A stretch of 64,000 nt of DNA from Paenibacillus sp. cl123 (GTDB lineage Bacteria; Bacillota; Bacilli; Paenibacillales; NBRC-103111). The notes under the pieces are model-generated. The model made no database searches. It was not told the origin of the DNA and was given only the letters and a program-made list of their open reading frames with translations. Below are positions 26,691-36,204 of this stretch, piece after piece; position 1 is the first letter of the stretch, and every line of letters begins with the position of its first letter. The position numbers and the translations under genes are program-made. The DNA lies in assembly GCF_900101595.1 (NCBI RefSeq), contig NZ_FMYY01000007.1:1-64000 (forward strand), read 5' to 3'.

Positions 26691-27350
26691 ATGTTCCAGT
26701 CCTTTGTGGTCATTCAGGAAGGGCATCCGTCTGCGTCCGCTTCAGTCCCAGACGCAGATGAGGCCTCCATCTCCTCTCTTCCTCAAGACAACACGACCTT
26801 TTCCGCTGCTCTGAATAAACTGAGAAATATGGGATTCCGTCTCTATCCTGCGGCTAATCCCGAGGAGCTTGCCTTCTATAGCAGCAAAGCGGACGCCTTC
26901 GTGCTGAATGTCCGTACCGAACATATCGGATATTGGCGAGCCGCGGCGCTAGCCGTCCGCCGTCTGCCCGTATTCTGGTGGTGTGACCGGCAAAGCTTCC
27001 CCAGCCATGAGTGCAGGCTCGATGCGGAGATCGACGGCATGCTGGGTGGCGGGATGACAGATCTCGAGATTCATTGCGCCATTCAGGTGGGAGCCAATCA
27101 CTTTTTCCGCCGTACGGAATGGGCGCAGGAGAAAGAACAGCTTTTGTCCCGTCTGGAGGAACGGAAGCGGATTGACCAAGCCAAGCATATACTCACCAAA
27201 ATCAAAGGTATTACGGAGGCGGAGGCTTACGACTTTCTGCGCAAACAAGCCATGAACGAACGCAAGCGAATGGCCGACGTGGCCGGCTCCATCGTCTCCG
27301 TCTATCAACTGCTGCACAATGAAGAAGGAGGACGGAAGCGACGATCGTGA
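26691..27350 (+). CDS. ANTAR-domain antiterminator (NasT-like)
   Basis: A 219-residue protein, ATG at 26691 after GGAGG. The C-terminal ANTAR domain (about 150-210) is clear: ERKRIDQAKHILTKIKGITE, then EAYDFLRKQAMNERKRMADV. This is the three-helix RNA-binding fold that recognises paired hexaloops. The N-terminal 130 residues look like a diverged receiver domain with no clear phosphoacceptor Asp, so control by a partner or ligand is likelier than by phosphorylation. It is divergent from the nitrate operon, whose leader carries matching RNA targets. No NasS-like nitrate sensor is in the window. Confidence 0.88.
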   Translation: MFQSFVVIQEGHPSASASVPDADEASISSLPQDNTTFSAALNKLRNMGFRLYPAANPEELAFYSSKADAFVLNVRTEHIGYWRAAALAVRRLPVFWWCDRQSFPSHECRLDAEIDGMLGGGMTDLEIHCAIQVGANHFFRRTEWAQEKEQLLSRLEERKRIDQAKHILTKIKGITEAEAYDFLRKQAMNERKRMADVAGSIVSVYQLLHNEEGGRKRRS

Positions 27351-27525
27351 TATCAAAAGGGAGTGCAATGCTCTGTTGCCGGCTCTGCGTACAAGGCATT
27401 AGAGCTTCTTGCTCATCTCCTTAAGATGATCAAGCGAAAGTCCCGTCACCTCAAGACTTCCCCCGCCTTATAAGATGTTCCCCATCGATTGTTCCGCTCT
27501 TATTTAAACACAGGCAGCCAAACCC

Positions 27526-27562
27526 AAAATAAGCGCCTGCAAGCAACTTCGCTCGCAGGCGC
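27526..27562 (-). terminator. Terminator after rodA
   Basis: GCGCCTGC and GCAGGCGC arms around a 14-nt loop, followed on the minus strand by TTATTTT. It lies 72 nt past the rodA stop, and may also serve the convergent ANTAR gene. The rest of 27351-27633 shows no gene. Confidence 0.75.
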
Positions 27563-27633
27563 CTGACCTCTAGCCTCTGACCTCTTTACATACTCTCTAC
27601 ATGCCCTTTCTCTGCATACTCGCCGCCCCGGCT

Positions 27634-28776
27634 CTAATCCTCATCCAGCAGCTTATCATCATGCATTTTGATGCTCATCACAAGGCCCATGGATACCATA
27701 TTAATCAACAGGGATGTCCCCCCGTAACTGACGAATGGCAGCGTAATGCCGGTAAGCGGCATGATGCCGATCATCATCCCCACGTTCTGGAAGATTTGGA
27801 ACACCAGCATGGAGACGATCCCGATAATGATGTACGATCCGGCATAATTATTACAGTACAAGGCAATCAGGATCATACGGTAAATCAGAACAAAATACAT
27901 CAGCAGCAGGATGGACGCTCCCACGAAGCCGAATTCTTCGCCGACCACCGCAAAGATGGAGTCCGAGTAAGCGTACGGCACAGAACGGGCCGAGGTCCCC
28001 TGAAGATACCCCTCTCCCGTCAAAAAGCCGGAGCCGATCGAACGAATCGCGCTTTTGACATGGTAGCTTTCGTTATCTCCGGCATCCGTAGGATTCAGAA
28101 ACGTATTGATCCGCACAATCCATTGCACGGGCAAATTTTTGCCGCTAAGAAAGTCAATCAGAATCTTATAATATTGATTGACCAGGAACAACAGCAAATA
28201 AGAGACTCCGCCCATCAGCGATACGCCGATTAATACAAACCGGCCTTTAATGTTGCCGATCCACAGCATGCCGACCAGCAGCACAGCAAGAATCAGACCG
28301 TTCCCAAAGTCCGGCTGAAGGAGGACAAGCCCTATCGGAATAGCCACCAGAACCCCGATCGGCACAATATCCCGAATCAGCTCCAGCGGCTCGCCCTTCC
28401 GCCTTGCCATGAACGCGGCCAGTGTAATAATCAGTATGATCTTCATCAGCTCAACGGGCTGGAAGTCAAGAAATCCGAGCCTGAACCATCCGCGGGCGTT
28501 ATTGATATTGGAGCCGAAAAAGTAAACGGCCACCAGCAAAAGCACGCCGAAGCCGTATAAGTACAACGAAACTTTGGTTAGTATCCGATAATCGAAGTAA
28601 GCGGCTGCGACAAACGCCAGGATAGAAATCAAATAGATGACGATGCTCTTCTTTACATCGAATGCAAAGGAAGAGTTCCCCACGCCAACACTATATTGAA
28701 GCAGCGCGCCGACCGAGATAAGCAGGATGAGCAAAGTCACGATCAGCGGATCTATTTTTTTAAACTTGTGCAGCAC
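27634..28776 (-). CDS. rodA: SEDS-family peptidoglycan glycosyltransferase RodA
   Basis: A 380-residue membrane protein with about ten hydrophobic segments and the SEDS motifs LLQPDFGNGLILAVLLVGML and IGSGFLTGEGYLQGTSA, then VGEEFGFVGASILLLMYF and the C-terminal PLTGITLPFVSYGGTSLL. RodA polymerises glycan strands with the rod complex (MreBCD). Its place directly after minD, at the end of the mre-min operon, supports RodA over FtsW or SpoVE. It lies 6 bp past minD. Confidence 0.92.
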   Translation of the reverse strand: MLHKFKKIDPLIVTLLILLISVGALLQYSVGVGNSSFAFDVKKSIVIYLISILAFVAAAYFDYRILTKVSLYLYGFGVLLLVAVYFFGSNINNARGWFRLGFLDFQPVELMKIILIITLAAFMARRKGEPLELIRDIVPIGVLVAIPIGLVLLQPDFGNGLILAVLLVGMLWIGNIKGRFVLIGVSLMGGVSYLLLFLVNQYYKILIDFLSGKNLPVQWIVRINTFLNPTDAGDNESYHVKSAIRSIGSGFLTGEGYLQGTSARSVPYAYSDSIFAVVGEEFGFVGASILLLMYFVLIYRMILIALYCNNYAGSYIIIGIVSMLVFQIFQNVGMMIGIMPLTGITLPFVSYGGTSLLINMVSMGLVMSIKMHDDKLLDED

Positions 28777-28782
28777 CTTGCG

Positions 28783-29580
28783 TCATCCTATCCCGAAAAA
28801 CTTTTTCATCTTGCCGAACATCCCCGGGCGGTCTTCCAGCTGCATCAGCGGCACCGTATCTCCCAGCATGCGGCGGGCGATGTTCCGGTAGGCGATGGCC
28901 GCGCGGGAATTCGGATTCATCACGGTCGGCTCTCCCGTATTGGCAGCCTTGATCACATATTCGTCGTCCGGCACAATCCCCAGCAGGTCGATCGCAAGCA
29001 CGGAACAAATCTCGTCGATATCCAGCATTTCGCCCTTCTTCATCATCATCGGCCGAATCCGGTTGATGACCAGCTTGGGCGACTCCACGTTCGGCTCCTT
29101 CTCGAGCAAGCCGATAATCCGGTCAGCGTCGCGGACAGCCGCGTTCTCCGGCGTCGTCACCACAATCGCCTTGTCCGCCCCGGCAACGGCATTTTTGAAG
29201 CCCTGCTCGATACCGGCCGGACAGTCGATGATAACGAACTCAAATTCGCGTTTGAGCTCAAGTACGATCTGCCGGACAGCATCCGGGGAAATGGCATGCT
29301 TATCCTTCGTCTGCGCGGCCGGAAGCATGTACAGCTCGTCGAACCTCTTGTCTTTTACCAAAGCCTGGGCCAGACGGCAACGCCCTTCGGCCACATCGAT
29401 CAGATCATAAATAATACGGTTCTCCAGCCCCATCACGACATCCAGGTTGCGCAGGCCGATATCCGTATCGACCATGACAACCTTTCTCCCCTGAAGCGCC
29501 AAAGCCGTCCCGATATTTGCCGAGGTCGTCGTCTTGCCGACGCCGCCTTTGCCTGAAGTGATGACAATTGCCTCTCCCAT
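28783..29580 (-). CDS. minD: Septum site-determining ATPase MinD
   Basis: A 265-residue ParA/MinD ATPase: deviant Walker A SGKGGVGKTTTSANIG, switch motif MVDTDIGLRNLDVVMG, and a C-terminal amphipathic membrane-targeting helix (GKMKKFFGIG). ATG at 29580 has AAGGAG 8 nt upstream. It recruits MinC to the membrane to block polar division. Confidence 0.97.
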   Translation of the reverse strand: MGEAIVITSGKGGVGKTTTSANIGTALALQGRKVVMVDTDIGLRNLDVVMGLENRIIYDLIDVAEGRCRLAQALVKDKRFDELYMLPAAQTKDKHAISPDAVRQIVLELKREFEFVIIDCPAGIEQGFKNAVAGADKAIVVTTPENAAVRDADRIIGLLEKEPNVESPKLVINRIRPMMMKKGEMLDIDEICSVLAIDLLGIVPDDEYVIKAANTGEPTVMNPNSRAAIAYRNIARRMLGDTVPLMQLEDRPGMFGKMKKFFGIG

Positions 29581-29660
29581 AGGTCCCACTCCTTCTCTGC
29601 CTCTAGTTATGCTGTGCGTCAGCTGCACAGTCGCCGATCCCCCGAAGCCGGTGCATCCGG

Positions 29661-30326
29661 CTAGGCATGATGAAGCGGCGTGAATCTGTGCATATGATGA
29701 ACCTTGTCTATCTCCATCTTGCCGTCCTTAATATAAGCGAACTCCATGTACGCATCAAAAGCTTCGCTCAGGTCCCATTCGTCCGGCGGACGAGAGATGA
29801 TCCCCCCGATGCGAAGCTGCGTGGGACGCATATACGAAGCCGCAATGACTGTCCGTTCATCGCCGTCCGAGCCGGCGTGCGCCATCCCGCGTAATGATCC
29901 CATAATATAAATGCTGCCCGTGCTGACAATAGCTCCACCCGGGTTGACATCACCGAGAAACAGCATATTGCCTTCATGCGTCAAGGTTTGGCCGGAACGA
30001 ACGATCCCCCGGACGATCTTGACGTCCGCAGGGTCCGGCATTGTCCTGTCATGCGACGGGTCGAGCGTTTCCATTGTTTGAATGAGCAGGTTGCCCTTCT
30101 GCCCGATAATGCGGCGCACTTGCTCTTTTTGTTCATCTGTCACCGCCCGTTTGCCGAGCTTGACATGCACGTGAATAATCGGTCCCGTCAAGATTTGCTG
30201 ATGCGTTTTCTCCAACTTGTGGTTAAGCTCTTCCAGCACCTTGGAGAACTCGCACGCATCGTCCAGCAAAAAGACGAGCCCGTCCTTCACTCCCTTGATG
30301 GTCACATGATGTTTGGCTGCCGTCAT
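29661..30326 (-). CDS. minC: Septum site-determining protein MinC
   Basis: A 221-residue protein. The N-terminal FtsZ-inhibiting domain is about 1-100 (TIKGVKDGLVFLLDDACEFS). The C-terminal beta-helix includes VRSGQTLTHEGNMLFLGDVN followed by PGGAIVSTGSIYIMGSLRGM. It inhibits FtsZ assembly together with MinD, 80 bp downstream. Confidence 0.96.
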   Translation of the reverse strand: MTAAKHHVTIKGVKDGLVFLLDDACEFSKVLEELNHKLEKTHQQILTGPIIHVHVKLGKRAVTDEQKEQVRRIIGQKGNLLIQTMETLDPSHDRTMPDPADVKIVRGIVRSGQTLTHEGNMLFLGDVNPGGAIVSTGSIYIMGSLRGMAHAGSDGDERTVIAASYMRPTQLRIGGIISRPPDEWDLSEAFDAYMEFAYIKDGKMEIDKVHHMHRFTPLHHA

Positions 30327-30396
30327 AAACGTTCCTACCTCCTAAGCCTATACAATTCGGCTTGGAGCAGGCGTTCTCCTGCCGTAAGAAGGAAAT

Positions 30397-30924
30397 TTAT
30401 TCTTCCTTCTCCGCCGATTTCCCGGGCAGGCTCTCGAACATACGGCGCACCGGGACATAGATCGCCAAGGCGAATAATAAATTAATCAGCATGCTCGGCA
30501 GGATTTGATGCAGAAAGATCCACTCAAACGAAACATTCGTTACCCGAAACAGCCGATGGATACCGTACAGAATCGAATCATAGAATAAATGCCCGCTCCC
30601 GATCACAAGCATGCTCATGACGATGCTGGAATACATCCTCCCTTGCATCAGGCCCGCCGCATAGCCGGCTACCCCCATCGCGAACGAAGTGGGCCCCAGC
30701 ATCGGCGTGAACAGCAGAAAATCATACAGGAAGCCGAACAATAGTCCATAAGCCAAAGCCACATGCCGGCGGACATAAAGTCCGATGTACAGGACGAGGA
30801 CGAGAACGAAATGCGGATTGACCTCCACATTCGTCTGCCACCCCAGCGGAAGAATCCACGGGAGCAGCGTGGGCTCGAGCAGAAAGAGCAAAGCCAGCAG
30901 CAGCCACAGCTTTTTATGAATCAC
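30397..30924 (-). CDS. mreD: Rod shape-determining protein MreD
   Basis: A 175-residue membrane protein with about five hydrophobic segments (KLWLLLALLFLLEPTLLPW at the start; GLLFGFLYDFLLFTPMLGP in the middle). GTG at 30924 after GGTGGGGAG is preferred over a GTG 18 nt earlier that overlaps the mreC stop. It is a component of the elongation complex with MreC and RodA. Confidence 0.92.
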   Translation of the reverse strand: MIHKKLWLLLALLFLLEPTLLPWILPLGWQTNVEVNPHFVLVLVLYIGLYVRRHVALAYGLLFGFLYDFLLFTPMLGPTSFAMGVAGYAAGLMQGRMYSSIVMSMLVIGSGHLFYDSILYGIHRLFRVTNVSFEWIFLHQILPSMLINLLFALAIYVPVRRMFESLPGKSAEKEE

Positions 30925-30938
30925 AGTCGCTCCCCACC

Positions 30939-31811
30939 TCACTCCGGCACTTCGACGACAAAAACTTCGCGAAGATGATTGAACGAGGCAAGCGGCTCGA
31001 TCATGGCCACATGCGTGATGCCGAAGTCGCCTTCCTTGCGCTCGACGACCTTGCCGACCTCGATACCGCGCGGAAATACGAGCCCTTGCCCGGAGGTAAT
31101 AACCGTATCCCCTACCTGCAGCGGATCGTTGCGGTCGATCTTGGTCATAATGAGCATCTTGGTATCGGGATCGTAACGCTCAATCAGGCCAAACGTCTCA
31201 TTCACCCGTCCCTTCGCCGTGACAGCAATGGCCTTGGAATCGAGAGTTGTCACTTTGGAGTCGATGGACGCTTTATCGTCAATCCCCGTAAGCAGCTGCA
31301 CATTCGAGTAAAATGCCGATACTTCCGTTACGCGGCCGATTAAGCCTTCTACCGAAATAACAGCCATATTCGGACGGATATGGTCCTTCTCGCCCAGATT
31401 GATCGTAATCGTTTTCCCCTGCTGGATAAACTGCACAACCTCCGCTATACGGAACTTATACTTGTTCATCTGCTTTTGCCGCTCCGTGAAGCCAAGCCCA
31501 TCCTGAAGCCGCTGGTTCTGCAGTTCCAGATCGTTCAGCCGAGTCGTATCGCGCGCATACCGGGACAACGTCTCTCGAAGCACCCGGTTCTCCTCATAGA
31601 TCGTGCGGATTTGGCCAATTTCCTGGAAATAGGTGACCACCGCTCCTACCGGTTTATAAATCAGCCCTTGCGTGAATGAAACCGTATCTTTGACAAACTT
31701 CCCCGGCCAGGTCTCATAACCGCGCTTCCCATAGGTCAGTCCCATGAGCACGATAAAAAGAATGAGACCCAGCATCAGGATCAGCAGCCGTTTGTTCCCC
31801 AATAGCTTCAA
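30939..31811 (-). CDS. mreC: Rod shape-determining protein MreC
   Basis: A 290-residue protein with one N-terminal membrane helix (LLILMLGLILFIVLMGLTYG), a coiled coil (about 65-115) and the extracellular beta-barrel pair with VISVEGLIGRVTEVSAFYSN. It starts at TTG 31811 with GGAAGGTG upstream. It organises the elongation machinery outside the membrane. Confidence 0.95.
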   Translation of the reverse strand: MKLLGNKRLLILMLGLILFIVLMGLTYGKRGYETWPGKFVKDTVSFTQGLIYKPVGAVVTYFQEIGQIRTIYEENRVLRETLSRYARDTTRLNDLELQNQRLQDGLGFTERQKQMNKYKFRIAEVVQFIQQGKTITINLGEKDHIRPNMAVISVEGLIGRVTEVSAFYSNVQLLTGIDDKASIDSKVTTLDSKAIAVTAKGRVNETFGLIERYDPDTKMLIMTKIDRNDPLQVGDTVITSGQGLVFPRGIEVGKVVERKEGDFGITHVAMIEPLASFNHLREVFVVEVPE

Positions 31812-31896
31812 TGCTTACACCTTCCAAACTTGCAAACTTTGATAGAAAGTGAGCGAAACCGCCTTCTTACCGGCGTCATCCGCTTTCCGGCGCGGA

Positions 31897-32934
31897 TTAA
31901 CGGCGTGCTTTGCTCGCCGGGCCCGATTTGCGGAATAAATGAATGTTCTCGAGCGCGCGCCCCGTCCCGATAGCTACGCAGTCCAGCGGGTTCTCCGCAA
32001 CAAGTACGGGCATGCCGGTCTCGCGGGCCAGCAGCTTGTCCAGATTGCGCAGCAGGCCTCCGCCCCCCGTCAGCACGATGCCGCGGTCCATAATATCCGC
32101 CGACAGCTCGGGTGGACATTTCTCCAAAGTCACCTTGACCGCCTCGACGATGCTGTTCACCGTGTCTCCAAGCGCCTCGGTAATCTCATCGGAGGAGACG
32201 GACATCGTCTTGGGCAGTCCGGACACAAGATCACGGCCGCGAATCTCCAGCTTGGCCGACTTCTCCATCGGCAAAGCGGAGCCGATCTCCATCTTGATCT
32301 GCTCGCTGGTCCGCTCGCCGATCATCAAATTGTAAGTACGCTTGATATACTGGGTGATCGCTTCGTCCATCTCGTCTCCGGCCACCCGGATCGAACGGCT
32401 CGTTACGATACCGCCCAGCGAAATGACCGCAACCTCGGTCGTGCCGCCGCCGATATCCACCACCATACTGCCTGTCGGCTCCCATACAGGCAGATCGGCG
32501 CCGATAGCTGCAGCAAACGGCTCTTCGATGGTATAAGCATCCCGCGCTCCCGCCTGCCGCGTCGCATCCTCCACCGCCCGTTTCTCCACCGCCGTAATGC
32601 CCGAAGGCACGCATACCATGACGCTCGGATGGCGCTGGAACAGCAGACGCTGCTTTTGCGCCTGCCGGATGAAATATTTGATCATCGTGGATGTCGTCTC
32701 AAAATCCGCTATAACGCCATCCTTCATGGGGCGGATCGCACGGATATTGCCCGGCGTGCGCCCGATCATTTTTTTGGCGTCATTGCCGACTGCCTCGATC
32801 GTCTTCGTATCGGTACGGATCGCGACAACGGAAGGCTCCCTGACGACGATCCCTTTTCCTCTCACATATACGAGCGTATTCGCCGTACCCAAATCAATGC
32901 CTAAATCCTTCGTAAATCCTCCCAATCCGAACAT
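31897..32934 (-). CDS. mreB: Actin-like cell shape protein MreB
   Basis: A 345-residue actin-fold protein with phosphate-binding loop [17 protein letters not shown], the [20 protein letters not shown] region, phosphate 2 [17 protein letters not shown] and adenosine motif [25 protein letters not shown] precedes the ATG. It forms membrane filaments that direct lateral wall synthesis. Confidence 0.97.
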   Translation of the reverse strand: MFGLGGFTKDLGIDLGTANTLVYVRGKGIVVREPSVVAIRTDTKTIEAVGNDAKKMIGRTPGNIRAIRPMKDGVIADFETTSTMIKYFIRQAQKQRLLFQRHPSVMVCVPSGITAVEKRAVEDATRQAGARDAYTIEEPFAAAIGADLPVWEPTGSMVVDIGGGTTEVAVISLGGIVTSRSIRVAGDEMDEAITQYIKRTYNLMIGERTSEQIKMEIGSALPMEKSAKLEIRGRDLVSGLPKTMSVSSDEITEALGDTVNSIVEAVKVTLEKCPPELSADIMDRGIVLTGGGGLLRNLDKLLARETGMPVLVAENPLDCVAIGTGRALENIHLFRKSGPASKARR

Positions 32935-32988
32935 CCATGTTTCTCCCTTCTATTGGTGAAGGCGTATCGCACGCATCTGATTATTATA

Positions 32989-33678
32989 TTACATCATTCC
33001 GAGTTCCTTCAAACTCACAAAACGCCGGTCGCCGATGATCAAATGATCAAGCACCTCGATGCCAACAATCTCGCCGGCCTCTACTAATCTTTGGGTCAAT
33101 TGTATATCCTCAGGGCTCGGCGTCGGGTCCCCGCTCGGATGGTTGTGCGCGCATACGATCGACGCGCTGCTGCGCTTGATCGCCGCCCGGAACACTTCCC
33201 GCGGATGCACGATCGAAGCGTTCAAGCTCCCCATCGACAAGGTCTCCTGTCCGATCACATGATTTTTAGTATTCAGAAACAAGCATACAAAATGCTCTTT
33301 CTGCAAATAACGCATATCTTCCATCAGCAGCGCGGCGGCGTCTTGCGGAGAGCGGATCGTAACGGCATCGTTCATCGCCGATCGGGCCATTCTTCGACCG
33401 AGCTCAATTCCGGCTTTTATCTGCAGCGCCTTAGCGGCCCCGATTCCTTTGATCTCGGTTAATTGCTCGATACTGACATCGGCCAGCTTGCGCAAGCCTC
33501 CGCTTTCCCGCAGCAGACGTTCGGCCAGTCGAACCGCCGATTCGGCGATCGTGCCGGTACGCAATAGAATAGCAAGCAACTCCGCATTGCTTAAAGCTTC
33601 AGCCCCATGCTGCATCATTCGTTCTCTAGGTCGATCTTCATTTGGGACATCGCGCAATGTAATATTGAGCGATTCCAT
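32989..33678 (-). CDS. radC: RadC family JAB/MPN-domain protein
   Basis: A 229-residue protein. The N-terminal helix-hairpin-helix region (LTEIKGIGAAKALQIKAGIE) is followed by the JAMM metal motif VCAHNHPSGDPTPSPED (HxHx7D). The name derives from an early link to DNA repair; the biochemical role is unsettled. It directly precedes mreB as in Bacillus, and marks the left border of the accessory island. Confidence 0.94.
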   Translation of the reverse strand: MESLNITLRDVPNEDRPRERMMQHGAEALSNAELLAILLRTGTIAESAVRLAERLLRESGGLRKLADVSIEQLTEIKGIGAAKALQIKAGIELGRRMARSAMNDAVTIRSPQDAAALLMEDMRYLQKEHFVCLFLNTKNHVIGQETLSMGSLNASIVHPREVFRAAIKRSSASIVCAHNHPSGDPTPSPEDIQLTQRLVEAGEIVGIEVLDHLIIGDRRFVSLKELGMM

Positions 33679-34088
33679 GTATTCCCCCCTTTTCCATTCG
33701 AGTTTCCATTATACCATTTCGAACGTTCAAAAAACAGCAAACAAAAAAACGGGAAACAGGCCGGTACAAGCGGAAGCCAGAGGCTTGCAGCCTTAACGTT
33801 TTCGTGGAGGACACAGACTTTATTATTTTCGTCAGGAAGACTTTATTTAAGTCTGTTTCGGTCGAAATGGCGTTCAAAGGCAGCCGGTATCGGCACTCCA
33901 ATCCTCACGCATGCCCGGTTGCATGCTGCGCTCGGCGATGTGGATACGAAGTTGCAGCCGCATTTGGCCCGCCGGTACACAGGTCAAGGCAAGACGGACG
34001 GCATTGACTCCCCCGCTTGAGAACGCGACCGTTTCGCGGTGAAATCAGGCCTGTTATAAGAGTGAAGCTCTTCATTTCTTGAAATGAC
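33679..34088. other. Gene-poor stretch between radC and the TetR remnant
   Basis: I see no convincing gene here. Short reading frames on both strands have no ribosome sites or recognisable domains, and base composition is uneven. It looks like decayed DNA at the island border. Confidence 0.5.
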
Positions 34089-34127
34089 AAAAAAGGGCTC
34101 CAATGTCCACGATGAACACCGGAGCCC
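34089..34127 (-). terminator. Terminator at the end of the TetR remnant
   Basis: GGGCTCC (34095-34101) pairs with GGAGCCC (34121-34127), with further pairing inside, and is followed by TTTTTT on the minus strand. Confidence 0.8.
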
Positions 34128-34129
34128 CT

Positions 34130-34535
34130 GTTCCTATACATCATTCGGCTTTTGCTTGAAACCCCTTTGCTCGATTTACTGCTCGATTCCGTCCAAAATT
34201 CGTTCCAATCCAAAATCGGATCGTCGCCAATCGGACTGTGCATCTCTCCCGGATCGCCTGGATCATATCCCTCCAGGGTACCGACCGACTTGGCATAGCC
34301 GCTGATCAACAGGAGGAAGGAGATCTTCTCAAAATCGTTGATCGGAAATTCCTTCATCATCCGAAGCGCCCAATCGTACTTTAAGATTGTTCCGGGTAAA
34401 CGAAACGCCCGTAGTCGGAATATCAGCAAATCCTGGATGATCCAGATACGCTTTCACGAGTGTTTTTACGAAAATCCTCATTTCCTCGCGCCAGCTTGCC
34501 GTGTCTTCCTCAGGCGTAATCGGATCCGCCCTTCT
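34130..34535 (-). pseudogene. Remnant of a TetR/AcrR-type regulator, C-terminal domain only, frameshifted
   Basis: Two minus-strand frames join into one TetR C-terminal-like sequence. Frame 1 (about 34390-34535) reads PEEDTASWREEMRIFVKTL, then YLDHPGFADIPTTGVSFTRN. Frame 2 continues from 34389 with ILKYDWALRMMKEFPINDFE and SFLLLISGYAKSVGTLEGYD. A shift by one frame lies near 34388. The N-terminal DNA-binding part is absent; a stop occurs just upstream. The gene appears truncated and frameshifted. Confidence 0.6.
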
Positions 34536-34679
34536 ATTCGCAAAATTGTATATGATGCAAACAGTATATTATGGACAAGTCTGCTTAAGAAAGTGAGTTC
34601 ACTATGCTTTGATGCCGGTCCTGTGCGATCTCATGCGATTGTCGGCAAGGGAATTCCGACAGAGGAGAATGCTTTCCGG

Positions 34680-35147
34680 TTAATGCTCCCACTTGATCTT
34701 AACGACTGCCTTGCGCACCTTCGGTTCTTCTCCCAGCCTCCCGCCGGGCCGGTGCAAGTCGTTCGGCAGGAAGACGGCGTAGCTGCCCGGCCGCATCCAT
34801 AATTCCGCCTCGTCGCGCAGCTCGTCATATAATAAGGCGTCTCCTGATGCCAATAAATCTTCGACAACCTCCTGCTCTTCCGACCATCTTGCAAATCCGA
34901 TCTTCTCCGCTCCGCTCAGCACGCAATGGACATCGATATAAGCGCGATGGGACTCGGCCTTTCGCTGCGACAGCGGCGAAGTCTCGCATTCGCTGATCAT
35001 GCAGAACATTCTGTCTCCGTCTATTTCGTGCCGTCCCGGCTCCAGCGCCGCCAGATCCGTCTTGCGCAAATAGGCGAGCGCTTCCCGGATCGCTGGCGCG
35101 TACATCTTCTCTTCGCTATCGCTGTGCCGCAATTGTCCAACGATCAT
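34680..35147 (-). CDS. YhcH/YjgK/YiaL (NanQ-like) family protein
   Basis: A 155-residue cupin-like protein with the family pattern HRAYIDVHCVLSGAEKIGFA and SYAVFLPNDLHRPGG plus a terminal AVVKIKWEH. NanQ/YhcH members act as anomerases for sialic acid-type sugars; others accompany galactoside genes. It overlaps the AstE-like gene by 4 bp (ATGA) and is the last gene of the island's run. The anomerase role is family knowledge, not shown here. Confidence 0.85.
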   Translation of the reverse strand: MIVGQLRHSDSEEKMYAPAIREALAYLRKTDLAALEPGRHEIDGDRMFCMISECETSPLSQRKAESHRAYIDVHCVLSGAEKIGFARWSEEQEVVEDLLASGDALLYDELRDEAELWMRPGSYAVFLPNDLHRPGGRLGEEPKVRKAVVKIKWEH

Positions 35148-36181
35148 CCATTTATCTCCCCTTCGTACTCTTCAGCGATCATGTAGACGACCGACCCGAC
35201 CGCAACGGCCGGAGTGCCCGCCAGTCCCACGATCACGCCGTCGCTTATAGCACACAATTCCGCTTTCTCCCGGCCGTAGCCGTCATAAATGGCGCCAATT
35301 GGCGCACCTCGCCTTACCCGTTGAAGCAATTCAACCTCGGGTATGAAGAAGCCTTCGCATTCGGCCGTGACCGAGCCGTCGAAATCGCCGCTGCCGCCCA
35401 ACCGGCAAATAACCTGCGCAGCCTCTCCCTCGATCCAACATCCCGGTGCTACCAGCATGCCCAAATGATTCATAAGCCGCAGAGCTCCTTGACGGAAGCG
35501 AAGCTGCTCCTGCCGCTTGATGCGCCTGCCTCCGGCCGCTTCCGTGTACAGCCAGGGGATGCCCCGCTCGTTCGCATAAGTGATCGTTCTCCCGGGGCCG
35601 GTCTCCCGGTGTCCCCAAAGCACCTCTAAACCGAACGCCTCAGCCGCCGCCTTGGATCTTCTGCCGGCTTCCGTCTCATCTTTATCGTAGTAGCCCACCA
35701 GTTCGGCCACTTCATAATAAGTGCCGCCGCTGTGCAGATCGAGCAGAAAATCGGCTTGATCTATCAAACGATGAGCAATCTGCCAAGCTAGCCGCTGTGT
35801 CAACGTCCCTTCGGGGTTCCCGGGAAATTCGCGGGCCAGATTGCGGCCGTCCTCCGGAGCGCAGCGATTCGCCGCACGATAGGCGTATGGGTTGGCGACC
35901 GGGACCATCAGCAAGGTGCCGCGTATATCGCCGGGCTTAAGCAGGCGTCCCAGTTCGATTACGGTCTGTACACCTTCATATTCGTCGCCGTGAACTGCCG
36001 CGAGCACGAGCAACGTTGGCCCCGGCTCCGCTCCGGCTAGAATATGCAGGGGAATGCTCCCTTCCTCCCCTTGTTCGTCGGCCTCGAACGTCAGCTCCAG
36101 CCGTCGCCTCTCCAATCTCGCAATCGTCGCCGATCCGAACTGTTCCGCAGGCATACGCTCGGGCTTATCAAGTATTTTCAT
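35144..36181 (-). CDS. Succinylglutamate desuccinylase/aspartoacylase-like (AstE/AspA) zinc hydrolase
   Basis: A 345-residue protein with zinc-binding AAVHGDEYEGVQTVIELG (HxxE), VANPYAYRAANR, the third ligand in LLDLHSGG, and a late catalytic Glu in WLYTEAAGG. This M14-related family hydrolyses N-acyl amino acids or similar amides. ATG at 36181 is chosen because AGAGG is 9 nt upstream; an ATG three codons earlier is also possible. In the island it may deacylate a substrate taken up by the ABC importer. Confidence 0.82.
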   Translation of the reverse strand: MKILDKPERMPAEQFGSATIARLERRRLELTFEADEQGEEGSIPLHILAGAEPGPTLLVLAAVHGDEYEGVQTVIELGRLLKPGDIRGTLLMVPVANPYAYRAANRCAPEDGRNLAREFPGNPEGTLTQRLAWQIAHRLIDQADFLLDLHSGGTYYEVAELVGYYDKDETEAGRRSKAAAEAFGLEVLWGHRETGPGRTITYANERGIPWLYTEAAGGRRIKRQEQLRFRQGALRLMNHLGMLVAPGCWIEGEAAQVICRLGGSGDFDGSVTAECEGFFIPEVELLQRVRRGAPIGAIYDGYGREKAELCAISDGVIVGLAGTPAVAVGSVVYMIAEEYEGEING

Positions 36182-36204
36182 TTGATCCATCCTCTGTTCG
36201 TTCC

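Noticed and set aside
27400-27460. Very short minus-strand peptide ending HLKEMSKKL before the rodA terminator
   Set aside because: It looks slightly protein-like, but has no clear start or ribosome site and is shorter than 20 codons from the nearest GTG.
33804-34020. Plus-strand frames right of radC as integrase or phage remnants
   Set aside because: I looked for tyrosine recombinase motifs to explain the island border and found none; no supported gene could be called.
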